A stretch of DNA of 64,000 bases. It comes from an uncultured Bacilli bacterium (lineage in GTDB: Bacteria > Bacillota_I > Bacilli_A > RF39 > UBA660). Below the pieces are notes generated by a model that was not told the origin of the DNA, made no database searches, and worked only from the letters and a program-made list of their open reading frames with translations. A program made the position numbers and the translations under genes. The stretch spans positions 140,805-204,804 of the forward strand of contig CAKOPN010000003.1 of NCBI GenBank assembly GCA_934100165.1, written 5' to 3'. Shown here piece by piece: positions 1 through 8,325 of this stretch; within the stretch, counting starts at the first letter, position 1, and the number at the start of each line of letters is the position of its first letter.

Positions 1-189
1 AAAATCTTTTATAAAGTCATCAACATCCGCTTTTTTAATAACCTCTACTTCTACTTTTTTAGCTTTAAATAAACCACCTTTTTGTTCACTTGACTTATAG
101 AAAATGTCATCTTTTCCAACATTCAACTCATTGTAAGCTACTTCTAATGCATCTTCTAAAGTTTTTCCATTAAATGTGTACTTCTCCAT
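1..189 (-). CDS. jag: Jag/KhpB-type RNA-binding protein, N-terminal part only (cut by window edge)
   Basis: This is the reverse-strand reading frame that begins with ATG at 189 and runs off the left edge. The visible 63 residues start MEKYTFNGKTLEDALE and contain a GGLFKAKK stretch, which matches the N-terminal Jag_N domain; the KH and R3H domains would lie outside the window. It directly follows yidC (stop at 192), the usual rpmH-rnpA-yidC-jag order. Known family members bind RNA and act with KhpA in cell elongation and division control. The identity is firm from the domain and its context, but the remainder is not visible. Confidence 0.88.
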   Translation of the reverse strand, partial: MEKYTFNGKTLEDALEVAYNELNVGKDDIFYKSSEQKGGLFKAKKVEVEVIKKADVDDFIKDF

Positions 190-191
190 AT

Positions 192-1121
192 TTATACCTT
201 CTTTCTTTTTTTCATTACCAATAGATTTTGTACTATTGTAAACGCATTTGTTGTAATCCAATATATGTTAAGTGCTGAAGACATAAATACTGACATAACA
301 AGTATCATAAAAAACATAACTTTATTCATTGTTTTTACTTGTGCATTATCTGGATTTGATGCTGAATTAACTTTTAATGAATAATAAGTTGAAGCTCCTA
401 CTAGCAAAGTTAGTATAATATAAATAAAGTTTCCATTCGTCATACCAGTTAATGGAACAGTTCCAAGTTGAAATCCTAAGAATGTTTCTTCATAAATAGC
501 AGGTACTCTATTTATTGCTTCCAAGAATGCAATAAACAAAGGTAACTGAATAAGAGCAAATATACATCCAGTAATTGGATTTAAATTGTATTTTTTATAT
601 ATCATTGCCATTTCTTGAGACTTTCTCATCATAGAATCGTTATCTGTTTTATTTGCATATTTTTTCTCAAGTCTATCTAAGTCAGGTTTTGCTGCCTTCA
701 TAAGTTCAGATTGCATTGCTGTTTTCTTAGTAATTGGAAATGCAATAAGTCTTATTATTAAACTAGCAATAATAAGTGCAAGTCCATTACTCTTAACAAA
801 TTTACCAATTTTCAAAATAGCCCAAGCAAGTGGTTTTATAAATACACTTGTCCAAATACCTTCATAACCACCACTAGTTATAGAAAAATTTTTACAGCTT
901 GGTAATTCTTCCAAGTTTATTTCATCCTTATATTTAGTATATATTTCATAAGTCTCTTTATCTTCTGGCTTACATAGGATATTTTGTGTCAAACTTTGAC
1001 CTGTCGTTGGATTTTTTACTGCCTTACCATCTTCAGACTTAAGTTGTTTAGTACATCCTACTAAAACAAACATTACCAAAAGTAAAAGTATAACTATCTT
1101 ATTTTTATTTTTTTTCTTCAT
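192..1121 (-). CDS. yidC: Membrane protein insertase YidC (SpoIIIJ/OxaI family), lipoprotein form
   Basis: YidC inserts and folds membrane proteins, alone or with SecYEG. The 309-residue length fits the Gram-positive short form without the large periplasmic domain. A lipoprotein signal peptide ends in VLVGC with the lipidated Cys at residue 23. The conserved insertase core follows, with the groove arginine in SLIIRLIAFPITKK and several further membrane helices, ending in a basic tail (MKKRKKV). The start has an AAGGAG Shine-Dalgarno that lies inside the 3' end of rnpA; the two genes overlap by 17 bp, so they are probably translationally coupled. In spore formers SpoIIIJ is also needed with SpoIIIAE for engulfed forespore development. 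Confidence 0.95.
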   Translation of the reverse strand: MKKKNKNKIVILLLLVMFVLVGCTKQLKSEDGKAVKNPTTGQSLTQNILCKPEDKETYEIYTKYKDEINLEELPSCKNFSITSGGYEGIWTSVFIKPLAWAILKIGKFVKSNGLALIIASLIIRLIAFPITKKTAMQSELMKAAKPDLDRLEKKYANKTDNDSMMRKSQEMAMIYKKYNLNPITGCIFALIQLPLFIAFLEAINRVPAIYEETFLGFQLGTVPLTGMTNGNFIYIILTLLVGASTYYSLKVNSASNPDNAQVKTMNKVMFFMILVMSVFMSSALNIYWITTNAFTIVQNLLVMKKRKKV

Positions 1122-1470
1122 TCAAAATCTCCTTCTTATAATAACTATTCACTTTTTCAATTAAATTAACATATTTTTTCTCTTTATCAGCAAAATCTAA
1201 ATTAACATAACCGTTCCTAATTATTATAATATAATCAACTCCATTTTGGTAGTATTTTTTATTTTTATCTATTATAAAGCGAAGTTGTCTTTTATATTTA
1301 TTTCTGAAAACTGCATTACCTAGTTTTTTACTAACAGATATACCAAATCTAGTAATAGAAAGTCCATTTCCTTTTATATATAAGGAATAACACTCATTTT
1401 TAGCAAATTTACCAGTATGAATTATATCAGAAAACTCATAATTTTTCTTTACAGTATGAAGTTTATCCAC
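1105..1470 (-). CDS. rnpA: Ribonuclease P protein component
   Basis: RnpA is the protein cofactor of RNase P, which removes 5' leaders from pre-tRNAs. The 121-residue protein has the family signature around FGISVSKKLGNAVFRNKYKRQLR, the basic RNA-binding RNR-type motif. The start is GTG at 1470, preceded by GAGGTG. The start codon overlaps a perfect DnaA box (TTATCCACA, 1463-1471). It lies in the rpmH-rnpA-yidC-jag operon, downstream of an intrinsic hairpin that separates it from rpmH. The identification is secure. Confidence 0.95.
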   Translation of the reverse strand: MDKLHTVKKNYEFSDIIHTGKFAKNECYSLYIKGNGLSITRFGISVSKKLGNAVFRNKYKRQLRFIIDKNKKYYQNGVDYIIIIRNGYVNLDFADKEKKYVNLIEKVNSYYKKEILNEEKK

Positions 1471-1489
1471 AAAAACACCTCAAATCTTA

Positions 1490-1521
1490 AACAAAAACAA
1501 AAAAGCCACTGTTCACAGTGG
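1490..1521 (-). terminator. Intrinsic terminator/attenuator between rpmH and rnpA
   Basis: On the reverse strand the sequence CCACTGTGAACAGTGG forms a 7-bp stem, followed immediately by CTTTTTGTTTTTG. It sits in the 58-bp gap between the rpmH stop and the rnpA start, so it probably lowers rnpA-yidC-jag expression relative to the abundant ribosomal protein. Confidence 0.75.
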
Positions 1522-1528
1522 AATTTCT

Positions 1529-1648
1529 TTAAACTAACTTCTTACGACCTTTTGCTCTTCTCTTATTTAAAACCTTAGACTTAATACGAGCAAAGAATCC
1601 ATGTTTCTTAGCTTTTTTTCTATTATTTGGTTGATAAGTTCTTTTCAC
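1529..1648 (-). CDS. rpmH: Large ribosomal subunit protein bL34
   Basis: This 39-residue protein was read directly from the reverse strand, from GTG at 1648 to TAA at 1529. It begins [18 protein letters not shown] and ends [10 protein letters not shown], the hallmark of bL34, a very basic protein of the 50S subunit. The GTG start is preceded by GGAGGTGG. It is the first gene of the rnpA-yidC-jag operon and the left boundary of the origin region. The length is normal for the family, although the protein is short. Confidence 0.95.
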   Translation of the reverse strand: MKRTYQPNNRKKAKKHGFFARIKSKVLNKRRAKGRKKLV

Positions 1649-1677
1649 AATTCCACCTCCAAACTAAAATCTCCATT

Positions 1678-1707
1678 ATTATAATAATGAAAATAAGGAT
1701 TTGTCAA
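1678..1707 (-). promoter_or_regulatory. rpmH promoter
   Basis: On the reverse strand, TTGACA (1702-1707) is followed after 18 bp by TATAAT (1678-1683), close to the vegetative sigma consensus, with the rpmH start about 30 bp further on. It lies inside the origin intergenic region and fires away from dnaA. Confidence 0.7.
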
Positions 1708-2000
1708 TTAAAATAATAACACTAGTTGAAAAAGTTATCAAGAAAATTGTAAATAAAATAGTTCTAAAAGTTATTAACAGAATTCACAGGACTGTTGAAA
1801 ACTTAATTAACACCTGTGAATTAAAAATTGTGGAAAATGTGGAAAACTAACTTTTTCCTTTATATAAAAAGTGTTTGCCTGTGGATATTTTTGTTAATAA
1901 CTTGTGGATAAAGATTTTTCTTACTTTTTCACTTTCCTTTTTTCCACATTTAAGTTAAAATATCTTATGTATTTGGAAGACGTATATCAAGGGGGGAGGT
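1708..2000. other. oriC, upstream part: DnaA-box cluster between rpmH and dnaA
   Basis: This is the 358-bp gap between rpmH and dnaA. Visible DnaA boxes include a perfect TGTGGATAA at 1903-1911, TGTGGATAT at 1880-1888, TGTGAATTA at 1815-1823, and two abutting TGTGGAAAA 9-mers at 1829-1837 and 1838-1846. A further perfect box (TTATCCACA) lies at 1463-1471 over the rnpA start. The rest is A/T-rich and has no reading frame. The arrangement agrees with a bipartite Bacillus-type origin whose second half lies between dnaA and dnaN. The boxes are seen directly; origin function is inferred. Confidence 0.85.
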
Positions 2001-2006
2001 GAATTT

Positions 2007-3377
2007 ATGGATAATTCAGATTTATGGACCAACATTCTTGCTAAAATAAAGAAAGAAACAAACTCTTTATCATACCAAACTTGGTTCGAGGACACAAAAC
2101 TATACTCATTAGAAAAAGGTGTAGCAAAAATTCTAGTTCCTTATGCACTTCATAAAGACCATTTAGCTAATAACTATAAAAAACTTATAACATCTTGCTT
2201 TATCGAAGAGATAGGAGAAACAGTAGAACTTGAATTTGTTATAAAAGAAGATTTAGATATAACACCTGAGGAAGAAAATCAATCTCAAAACGATATAAAA
2301 GAAAAAAATATTTATGAAAATAATGTATTTGAATCAAATTTAAATAAAAAATATACATTTGAAAATTTCATAGTAGGTAATAGTAATAGATTTGCTCATG
2401 CAGCTGCACTTGCAGTAGCAGAAAAACCTGGAGAAACCTATAATCCTTTATTTATATATGGTAACAGTGGATTAGGTAAAACTCATTTGATGCATGCAAT
2501 AGGAAATTACATTGCCAAACATAGCAATAAAAAAGTTTTATATGTAACAAGTGAAACTTTTGTGTCGGAATTTGTTGAAATAACCAAAAAACAAGGAAAT
2601 AAAAGTAATTTTGAATATATAGACTTTTTTAAACAGAAATACCGTAATATTGATGTTCTTATAATTGACGACATACAATTTTTAGCAGGAGCAACAGAGT
2701 CACAAAAAGAATTTTTCCATACTTTCAACAACCTCTATGGTGAAAACAAACAAATAATTATATCTTCCGATAGATCTCCAAATGACCTAAAAGTCTTTGA
2801 AGATAGGCTAAGAACAAGATTTAGTTGGGGATTACCAGTTAATATCTATCCACCAGATTTTGAACTAAAAATGGCTATATTGAAGAAGAGAATAGTAGGG
2901 GAACAAGTAACAAAAGAAATTCCAGAACAAGTTATAGAATACATGGCTTCTAATATTGGGACAGACATCAGACAACTAGAGGGAAGTGTTAACAGACTAA
3001 TGGCATATTCAACAATGATGTGTGCAGAAATTGACTTAAACCTTGCAATAGAAGCATTAAAAGACTATGTAAATGCTGGTTACAGTGAAAAAAATGATGT
3101 AAGTCGTATTCAAAAAATAGTAGCAGATTATTTTAAAGTTTCTATTGAAGACTTAAAATCAAAGAAGAGAAACGCTGACATAGCATTTCCAAGGCAAATA
3201 GCAATGTATTTATGTAGAAAACTAACAGAAGAATCATTTCCTAAAATAGGAATAGAATTTGGTGGAAAAGACCACTCAACAGTTATGCATTCCTGTGAAA
3301 AAATAGAACTAGAGATAAAAACTAACAAACAGTTTGCCGAAACTATAGAAAAACTAGAAAAAGACATAAGTAATTAA
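2007..3377 (+). CDS. dnaA: Chromosomal replication initiator protein DnaA
   Basis: DnaA binds DnaA boxes at oriC, oligomerises with ATP and opens the duplex. The 456-residue protein shows domain I (residues 1-80, LWTNILAKIKKE), an acidic linker, the AAA+ domain with Walker A GNSGLGKTHL and Walker B LIIDDIQFL, and the C-terminal helix-turn-helix with the signature GGKDHSTVMHS. The ATG is preceded by GGGGGGAGGT. It is flanked on both sides by DnaA-box clusters, so autoregulation is likely. The length is typical for the family and no defect is seen. Confidence 0.98.
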   Translation: MDNSDLWTNILAKIKKETNSLSYQTWFEDTKLYSLEKGVAKILVPYALHKDHLANNYKKLITSCFIEEIGETVELEFVIKEDLDITPEEENQSQNDIKEKNIYENNVFESNLNKKYTFENFIVGNSNRFAHAAALAVAEKPGETYNPLFIYGNSGLGKTHLMHAIGNYIAKHSNKKVLYVTSETFVSEFVEITKKQGNKSNFEYIDFFKQKYRNIDVLIIDDIQFLAGATESQKEFFHTFNNLYGENKQIIISSDRSPNDLKVFEDRLRTRFSWGLPVNIYPPDFELKMAILKKRIVGEQVTKEIPEQVIEYMASNIGTDIRQLEGSVNRLMAYSTMMCAEIDLNLAIEALKDYVNAGYSEKNDVSRIQKIVADYFKVSIEDLKSKKRNADIAFPRQIAMYLCRKLTEESFPKIGIEFGGKDHSTVMHSCEKIELEIKTNKQFAETIEKLEKDISN

Positions 3378-3508
3378 CAACTTATACACAAATTTTCCAC
3401 AACACCTGTGCATAAAATTTTGTTATATAATAAGGCTAAACTATAGTTTTCCACATTTTCCACAGTAATAATATAAAAAATAATAAAAAGAAAGAGAGAA
3501 TAAACATT
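3378..3508. other. oriC, downstream part: dnaA-dnaN intergenic DnaA boxes and likely unwinding element
   Basis: This 131-bp gap holds TTATACACA (3382-3390), TTTTCCACA (3393-3401), TGTGCATAA (3407-3415) and two abutting TTTTCCACA-type boxes (3446-3464). These are followed by a run made almost only of A and T (3466-3490), a good candidate for the DNA unwinding element. The block at 3444-3464 is an exact inverted copy of 1829-1849 upstream of dnaA. Unwinding is inferred by analogy with Bacillus subtilis, where opening occurs between dnaA and dnaN. Confidence 0.8.
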
Positions 3509-4639
3509 ATGAAACTAAAAATTAAAAGAGAATTATTATTAGAAAATTTAAACAAAGTATCAAAAGCAATTTCAACTAAAAACCTAATACCTTCTTTATC
3601 AGGAATTAAATTTGATTTAACAAAAGAAGGTCTAACTTTAACAGCTTCCAACAATGACTTAACAATTCAAAAGTTCATTGAAATAAAAGATGAAAATATG
3701 AATGTACAAGAAGAAGGAATCATCATCATTCAAGGAAAAGAAATTTTAGATATTGTAAGAGTTATTCCAGAAGAAGAAATAAATATAGAAGTAATTGATG
3801 AACTCAAAGTCCTTATTTATACTGATGATGAAAAGATTAAATATGATTTAAATGTAATAAACAAAAGTGAATATCCTAATGTAAATCTAGAAAAGAGTGA
3901 TAATTATATAACTATAAGCTCCGAAGAACTATTAAATATTGTTAAAGAAACAGCTTTTGCTACATCTACTGATGAATCAAGACCTGTTCTTACAGGAATT
4001 AACTTTAAAATAAATGGTGACTTATTAGAATGTAGTGCAACAGATTCTTATAGACTTGCTAAAAAAGAAATTAGACTTAACAAACCAGTAGAGGAAATCT
4101 ATAATATTATTATTCCTGGTAAAAATATTATTGAGTTTAGTAAAATTATCGATGATAAAGAAGGGGAAATTAAACTTCACGTATTTAATAATAAAATTTT
4201 ATTTGAAGAAGATAACTTATTATTTCAATCAAGATTGATTAATGGTAATTATCCTAATACATCTAAGTTAATACCAGAAGATTCTGTATTAAAAATCAAA
4301 GCCAAATTATCACAATTATATAATGTAATAGGACAAGCAAGCATATTAACAACTGATAAAGAAAAAAATATAGTATCTTTATCAACTAACGGAGATTTGT
4401 TAATTGTTAAATCAGTTTCAAATGAAAAAGGAAAAGCTGAAATGAAAATGAATATCGAGAAAAATAATAATGAAGATATTACTATTGCATTTAGTGCAAA
4501 GTATATGATGGAAGCTTTAAATGCTTTAAATACAGATATCATTGAAATGTCATTTATCGGAGAAGTTAAACCAATAACAATAAAAAATACTACAGAAGAT
4601 GGACTTATTCAGCTAGTAGTACCAATTAGAACATACTAA
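3509..4639 (+). CDS. dnaN: DNA polymerase III sliding clamp (beta subunit)
   Basis: DnaN forms the dimeric ring that tethers the replicative polymerase and other proteins to DNA. The 376-residue protein contains three repeated clamp domains. Recognisable stretches are LIPSLSGIKF near the N-terminus, ESRPVLTGINF in domain 2 and the C-terminal PITIKNTTEDGLIQLVVPIRTY, which matches the usual xLVxPxR ending. The Shine-Dalgarno is modest (AGAGAG). It follows dnaA after the downstream origin segment. Family and position are typical. Confidence 0.97.
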   Translation: MKLKIKRELLLENLNKVSKAISTKNLIPSLSGIKFDLTKEGLTLTASNNDLTIQKFIEIKDENMNVQEEGIIIIQGKEILDIVRVIPEEEINIEVIDELKVLIYTDDEKIKYDLNVINKSEYPNVNLEKSDNYITISSEELLNIVKETAFATSTDESRPVLTGINFKINGDLLECSATDSYRLAKKEIRLNKPVEEIYNIIIPGKNIIEFSKIIDDKEGEIKLHVFNNKILFEEDNLLFQSRLINGNYPNTSKLIPEDSVLKIKAKLSQLYNVIGQASILTTDKEKNIVSLSTNGDLLIVKSVSNEKGKAEMKMNIEKNNNEDITIAFSAKYMMEALNALNTDIIEMSFIGEVKPITIKNTTEDGLIQLVVPIRTY

Positions 4640-4711
4640 AACAATATACGACATAATTTGCTATGTAAATATGATATTATAACCACATATTTTTTAGGGG
4701 GATAATATTAT

Positions 4712-5170
4712 ATGAAAAAGTATGAAATCAATAAAGAAACATTTGCAGTAGTGGGAAAAGAAGATGAAAAAACAAGAATTATAGAGAAAAATGAAGAATA
4801 TCTCATAGATTCTGGAGCTTACCAAATTATGGATGAAAGTTGCTGTTATTATGGCAGCAGTTACTATGGTAGACTTAAAGCTGCTAAAAAAATGTTAAAT
4901 TGCAGTTATAAAATACCAATTTTAGTTGAAGAAAGTAGTTGCTTAATATTTTTTCCAATAAAGTCTTCTTTATTAAAAGACTGCTGTTGGATAAATTTAA
5001 ATAGTATAAAAAAAATAGAGAAATATAAAGACAAGTCTCTAATTGTGTTTATAAATGATAGAAAAATGGCTGTTCCAGTATCTAAAATGGTCTTAAAAAA
5101 TCAAATAGCAAGGGCAACCATGTTAGAGGCAATAATTTTAAAGAGGATGAATGCAAAAAAAATAGCATAA
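4712..5170 (+). CDS. comK: ComK-family competence transcription factor, short form
   Basis: This 152-residue protein matches ComK, the master activator of competence genes in Bacillus, which binds AT-rich K-boxes in the minor groove. The matching core includes IIEKNEEYLIDSG, DESCCYYGSSYYGRLKAAK, KIPILVEE, IFFPIKSS and CCWINLNSIKKIE, then a segment ending near residue 140 (KNQIARATMLEA). It is about 40 residues shorter than Bacillus ComK: the C-terminal tail, implicated there in oligomerisation and MecA recognition, is missing. The ATG at 4712 follows AGGGGGAT. It sits between dnaN and recF, where Bacillus has yaaA. Family assignment is by motif reading; regulation of competence here is inferred. 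Confidence 0.8.
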   Translation: MKKYEINKETFAVVGKEDEKTRIIEKNEEYLIDSGAYQIMDESCCYYGSSYYGRLKAAKKMLNCSYKIPILVEESSCLIFFPIKSSLLKDCCWINLNSIKKIEKYKDKSLIVFINDRKMAVPVSKMVLKNQIARATMLEAIILKRMNAKKIA

Positions 5171-5183
5171 ATCCTTTTTTTCT

Positions 5184-5212
5184 TTGGTTAAATGCCCAAT
5201 ATGTGATATAAT
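5184..5212 (+). promoter_or_regulatory. Promoter of recF-gyrB-gyrA
   Basis: TTGGTT (5184-5189) lies 17 bp before TATAAT (5207-5212), which carries an extended -10 TG at 5204-5205. Transcription would begin near 5219, just after the comK stop. Confidence 0.65.
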
Positions 5213-5257
5213 TATATTGTATGTATAGGAATACTGTAAAAGGTTAAGGTGGAAAAA

Positions 5258-5323
5258 ATGGGCAAAAGCAGAAGAATTATTGATATTAAGAAAAGTCAAA
5301 CTAATAAATTTTCGAAATTATAA
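5258..5323 (+). other. Possible 21-codon leader ORF overlapping the recF start
   Basis: An ATG at 5258 has a much better Shine-Dalgarno (AAGGTGG, 5-nt spacing) than recF itself. It opens a 21-codon frame that begins MGKSRRIID and ends at TAA 5321-5323, crossing the recF start in another frame. It may be a translated leader that controls recF, or a chance frame. No homology is recognised. Confidence 0.3.
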
Positions 5324-6410
5324 AAAATTATCTCTTAATTTAGATAAAAAAATAAATATATTTATAGGAGATAATGCCCAAGGAAAAACAAATATACTAG
5401 AAAGTATATATTTTTTAGCCTTAACAAAGTCTTATCGAACAGTAGATCAGAATCTAATTAGAAAAGAAGCAGTAGCAGCTAAAGTAAATGGAGAAATAAA
5501 AGATAAATCAATTTATAGAAGCATGTCCGTTGAAATTTCTAAAGATTCTAAGATTGTAAGAATAAACAACAATGAGGTAAAAAAAATATCAGATTATATA
5601 ACTAATTTAAATGTCATATTGATTTCACCAGAGGATATAAGCATAATTCAAGGTACACCAGCAGAACGTAGAAATTTTTTAAATATTGAACTGAGCCAAT
5701 TATCTAGAAATTACATAAAAAAATACAATGAGTTTAATAAGTTATTAAAAATTAGAAACAACTATCTAAAAATGCTGTATAAAAGTTCAAATACTGATAG
5801 AAGATATTTAGATAGCGTTACAGATAATCTAATTGAAAGAGAAGTTGATATCTACAAAGAAAGAAAAATGTTTATAGATAAGATAAATGAGAGAATAACA
5901 CAGATATTTGAGAACATAACTGGCAAAAAGAACTTTAAAGTAAAATATGAAACAAATGTGGAATTTTCAGAATTTACTGATAAGTGTATTAGCGATACAT
6001 TAAAAGAAAGATATAATCGTAATTACATGAAAGAAGTAGAGAATGGGATGACTCTTTATGGACCACATAGAGATGATTTAAGTTTTACATTAGATAATGA
6101 TGATATTAAACTTTATGGTTCTCAAGGACAACAGAAGGTGGCTACAATAGCCCTAAAACTCTCAGAAATCGATATTTTTAAGGAAGTTAAGGACAGTTAC
6201 CCTATAATACTATTAGATGATATATTTAGCGAATTAGACACTAAAAGCAGGAATAAACTAATAGGCTACATAAATCGTGATATTCAGGTAGTAATAACAT
6301 CAAATGATACTAAAGGTTTAAATAAAAAGTTTTTAGATATTGCTAAGATATCAAAAGTAGTAAATGGAAATGTAATAGAAAAGGTGGGAAAAAATAATGG
6401 AAAAGAATAA
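5280..6410 (+). CDS. recF: DNA replication and repair protein RecF
   Basis: RecF is an SMC-like ATPase that loads RecA at gaps together with RecO and RecR. The 376-residue protein begins [17 protein letters not shown], which aligns with the usual RecF start, so TTG at 5280 is the likely initiator; no in-frame ATG or GTG exists between it and the upstream stop at 5226. Walker A is GDNAQGKTN, the signature motif lies near YGSQGQQK, and Walker B is [12 protein letters not shown]. The Shine-Dalgarno for the TTG is weak (AGAAGA) and a small ORF overlaps it. It overlaps gyrB by 14 bp. The identity is secure; the start is less so. Confidence 0.93.
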   Translation: MILRKVKLINFRNYKKLSLNLDKKINIFIGDNAQGKTNILESIYFLALTKSYRTVDQNLIRKEAVAAKVNGEIKDKSIYRSMSVEISKDSKIVRINNNEVKKISDYITNLNVILISPEDISIIQGTPAERRNFLNIELSQLSRNYIKKYNEFNKLLKIRNNYLKMLYKSSNTDRRYLDSVTDNLIEREVDIYKERKMFIDKINERITQIFENITGKKNFKVKYETNVEFSEFTDKCISDTLKERYNRNYMKEVENGMTLYGPHRDDLSFTLDNDDIKLYGSQGQQKVATIALKLSEIDIFKEVKDSYPIILLDDIFSELDTKSRNKLIGYINRDIQVVITSNDTKGLNKKFLDIAKISKVVNGNVIEKVGKNNGKE

Positions 6411-8316
6411 TTCAACATATGATTCATCATCAATACAAGTTCTAGAAGGCCTTGAAGCGGTCAGAAAAAGACCTGGTATGTATATTGGTACTACTGGTGC
6501 TAGAGGTCTTCATCATCTTGTATGGGAAATTGTTGATAATGCCATAGATGAAGCATTAGCTGGTTATTGTGACTTAATTACTGTTACGGTAGGAAAAGAA
6601 AACACAATAAGAGTAACAGATAATGGACGTGGCATTCCAACAGATATACACCCAAAAACAGGAAAATCAACAGTAGAAACAGTATATACAGTTTTGCATG
6701 CAGGTGGAAAATTTGGTGGTGGTGGATACAAAGTATCTGGCGGACTTCACGGAGTAGGAGCAAGTGTAGTAAATGCCTTGTCTGCTTGGCTAGAAGTAGA
6801 AGTTCATAAAAATGGAAAAATTTATTTTCAAAGATATGAAAATGGTGGACATCCTACAGAACCTTTAAAAGTTATTGGTGAATGTAATGAAGATGATACA
6901 GGAACGATAGTAACATTTTTACCAGATCCAACAATATTTGAAGAAACAACGGTATTTGATTATGATACATTAAAGCAGAGAATTAGAGAATTAGCCTTTT
7001 TAAATAGAGGATTAACTATTAAATTAGCAGATGAAAGAACAGATACTGAAGATACATTTATGTATGAAGGTGGAATATCTGAGTATGTAAGAATGATAAA
7101 TAAGAGTAGGAATCCTATTCATGAGACAATTCTTGATGTAAATGGTACAGAAAATGACATTTCCATTGAAGTTGCTATGCAATATAATGAAACTTATAAT
7201 AGCTGCATTTATTCTTTCGTTAATAACATAAATACTCCTGAAGGTGGTACACATGAAGATGGTGTGAGACTTGCATTAACTAGAGTTTTAAACAAATATG
7301 CAACTAATAACAATTTATTAAAAAATAATGATGATAGTTTGCTTTTTGATGACGTTAAAGAAGGAATTACATTGATAGTGTCATGCAAACATCCAAATCC
7401 ACAATTTGAAGGACAAACTAAAACAAAACTTGGTAATATAGAAGTAAGACAGATTGCAAGCAAAATTTTTGGTGAAGGATTAGAAAGATTTTTAATGGAA
7501 AATCCTAATCAAGCAAGAATTATTATTGAAAAAGCCATGACAGCATCGCGTGCAAGAGTTGCTGCTAAAAAAGCAAGAGAATTGACAAGAAGAAAAGGTG
7601 ACTTAGAGATTACCAATTTCTATGGAAAATTAACAGACTGTAAAAGTAAAGATCCAAGTGAATCTGAAATATTCTTAGTCGAGGGTGACTCAGCTGGTGG
7701 TTCTGCTAAAAAAGGTAGAGATTATATGACCCAAGCCATACTGCCTTTGAGAGGTAAAATTCTAAACGTTGAAAAAGCAAGACTTGATAGAGCTTTAGGA
7801 AACGAAGAAATAAGAACAATGATAACTGCATTTGGTACAGGTATAGGCGAAGAATTTGATATTTCAAAATTAAGATATGACAAAATAATAATTATGACAG
7901 ATGCCGATGTTGATGGTGCTCATATAAGAATATTATTACTAACATTATTTTATAGATTTTTTAGAGAAGTTGTTGAAAAAGGTCACGTATATGCCGCTCA
8001 ACCACCATTGTTCAAAGTAGTGTATGGAAAGAATAGTAAATATGTACTTAATGAAGAAGAAAGAGATGCATATTTAAAGACATTACCAGAAAATGCTAAA
8101 TATACTATCACAAGAATGAAAGGTTTAGGAGAAATGGATGCTGATGAGTTGAGAGATACAACTATGTCAAAAGAAAATAGAATATTAAGACAGATTACCG
8201 TAGAAGATGCATTTTCTGCAGACGAAGTATTTAAAACTTTAATGGGTGACGATGTAGAACCAAGAAGAGATTTTATAGAAAAGAATGCAAAATATGTAAG
8301 CAACTTGGATATTTAG
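6397..8316 (+). CDS. gyrB: DNA gyrase subunit B
   Basis: GyrB is the ATPase subunit that drives negative supercoiling with GyrA. In its 639 residues it shows the GHKL ATPase motifs ([30 protein letters not shown]), the transducer domain, and the Toprim domain ([24 protein letters not shown]). The C-terminal PLFKVVYGK and [12 protein letters not shown] segments are typical. It overlaps recF by 14 bp and leads into gyrA after a 9-bp gap. The length matches Firmicute GyrB. Confidence 0.97.
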   Translation: MEKNNSTYDSSSIQVLEGLEAVRKRPGMYIGTTGARGLHHLVWEIVDNAIDEALAGYCDLITVTVGKENTIRVTDNGRGIPTDIHPKTGKSTVETVYTVLHAGGKFGGGGYKVSGGLHGVGASVVNALSAWLEVEVHKNGKIYFQRYENGGHPTEPLKVIGECNEDDTGTIVTFLPDPTIFEETTVFDYDTLKQRIRELAFLNRGLTIKLADERTDTEDTFMYEGGISEYVRMINKSRNPIHETILDVNGTENDISIEVAMQYNETYNSCIYSFVNNINTPEGGTHEDGVRLALTRVLNKYATNNNLLKNNDDSLLFDDVKEGITLIVSCKHPNPQFEGQTKTKLGNIEVRQIASKIFGEGLERFLMENPNQARIIIEKAMTASRARVAAKKARELTRRKGDLEITNFYGKLTDCKSKDPSESEIFLVEGDSAGGSAKKGRDYMTQAILPLRGKILNVEKARLDRALGNEEIRTMITAFGTGIGEEFDISKLRYDKIIIMTDADVDGAHIRILLLTLFYRFFREVVEKGHVYAAQPPLFKVVYGKNSKYVLNEEERDAYLKTLPENAKYTITRMKGLGEMDADELRDTTMSKENRILRQITVEDAFSADEVFKTLMGDDVEPRRDFIEKNAKYVSNLDI

Positions 8317-8325
8317 GAGGTTTTT

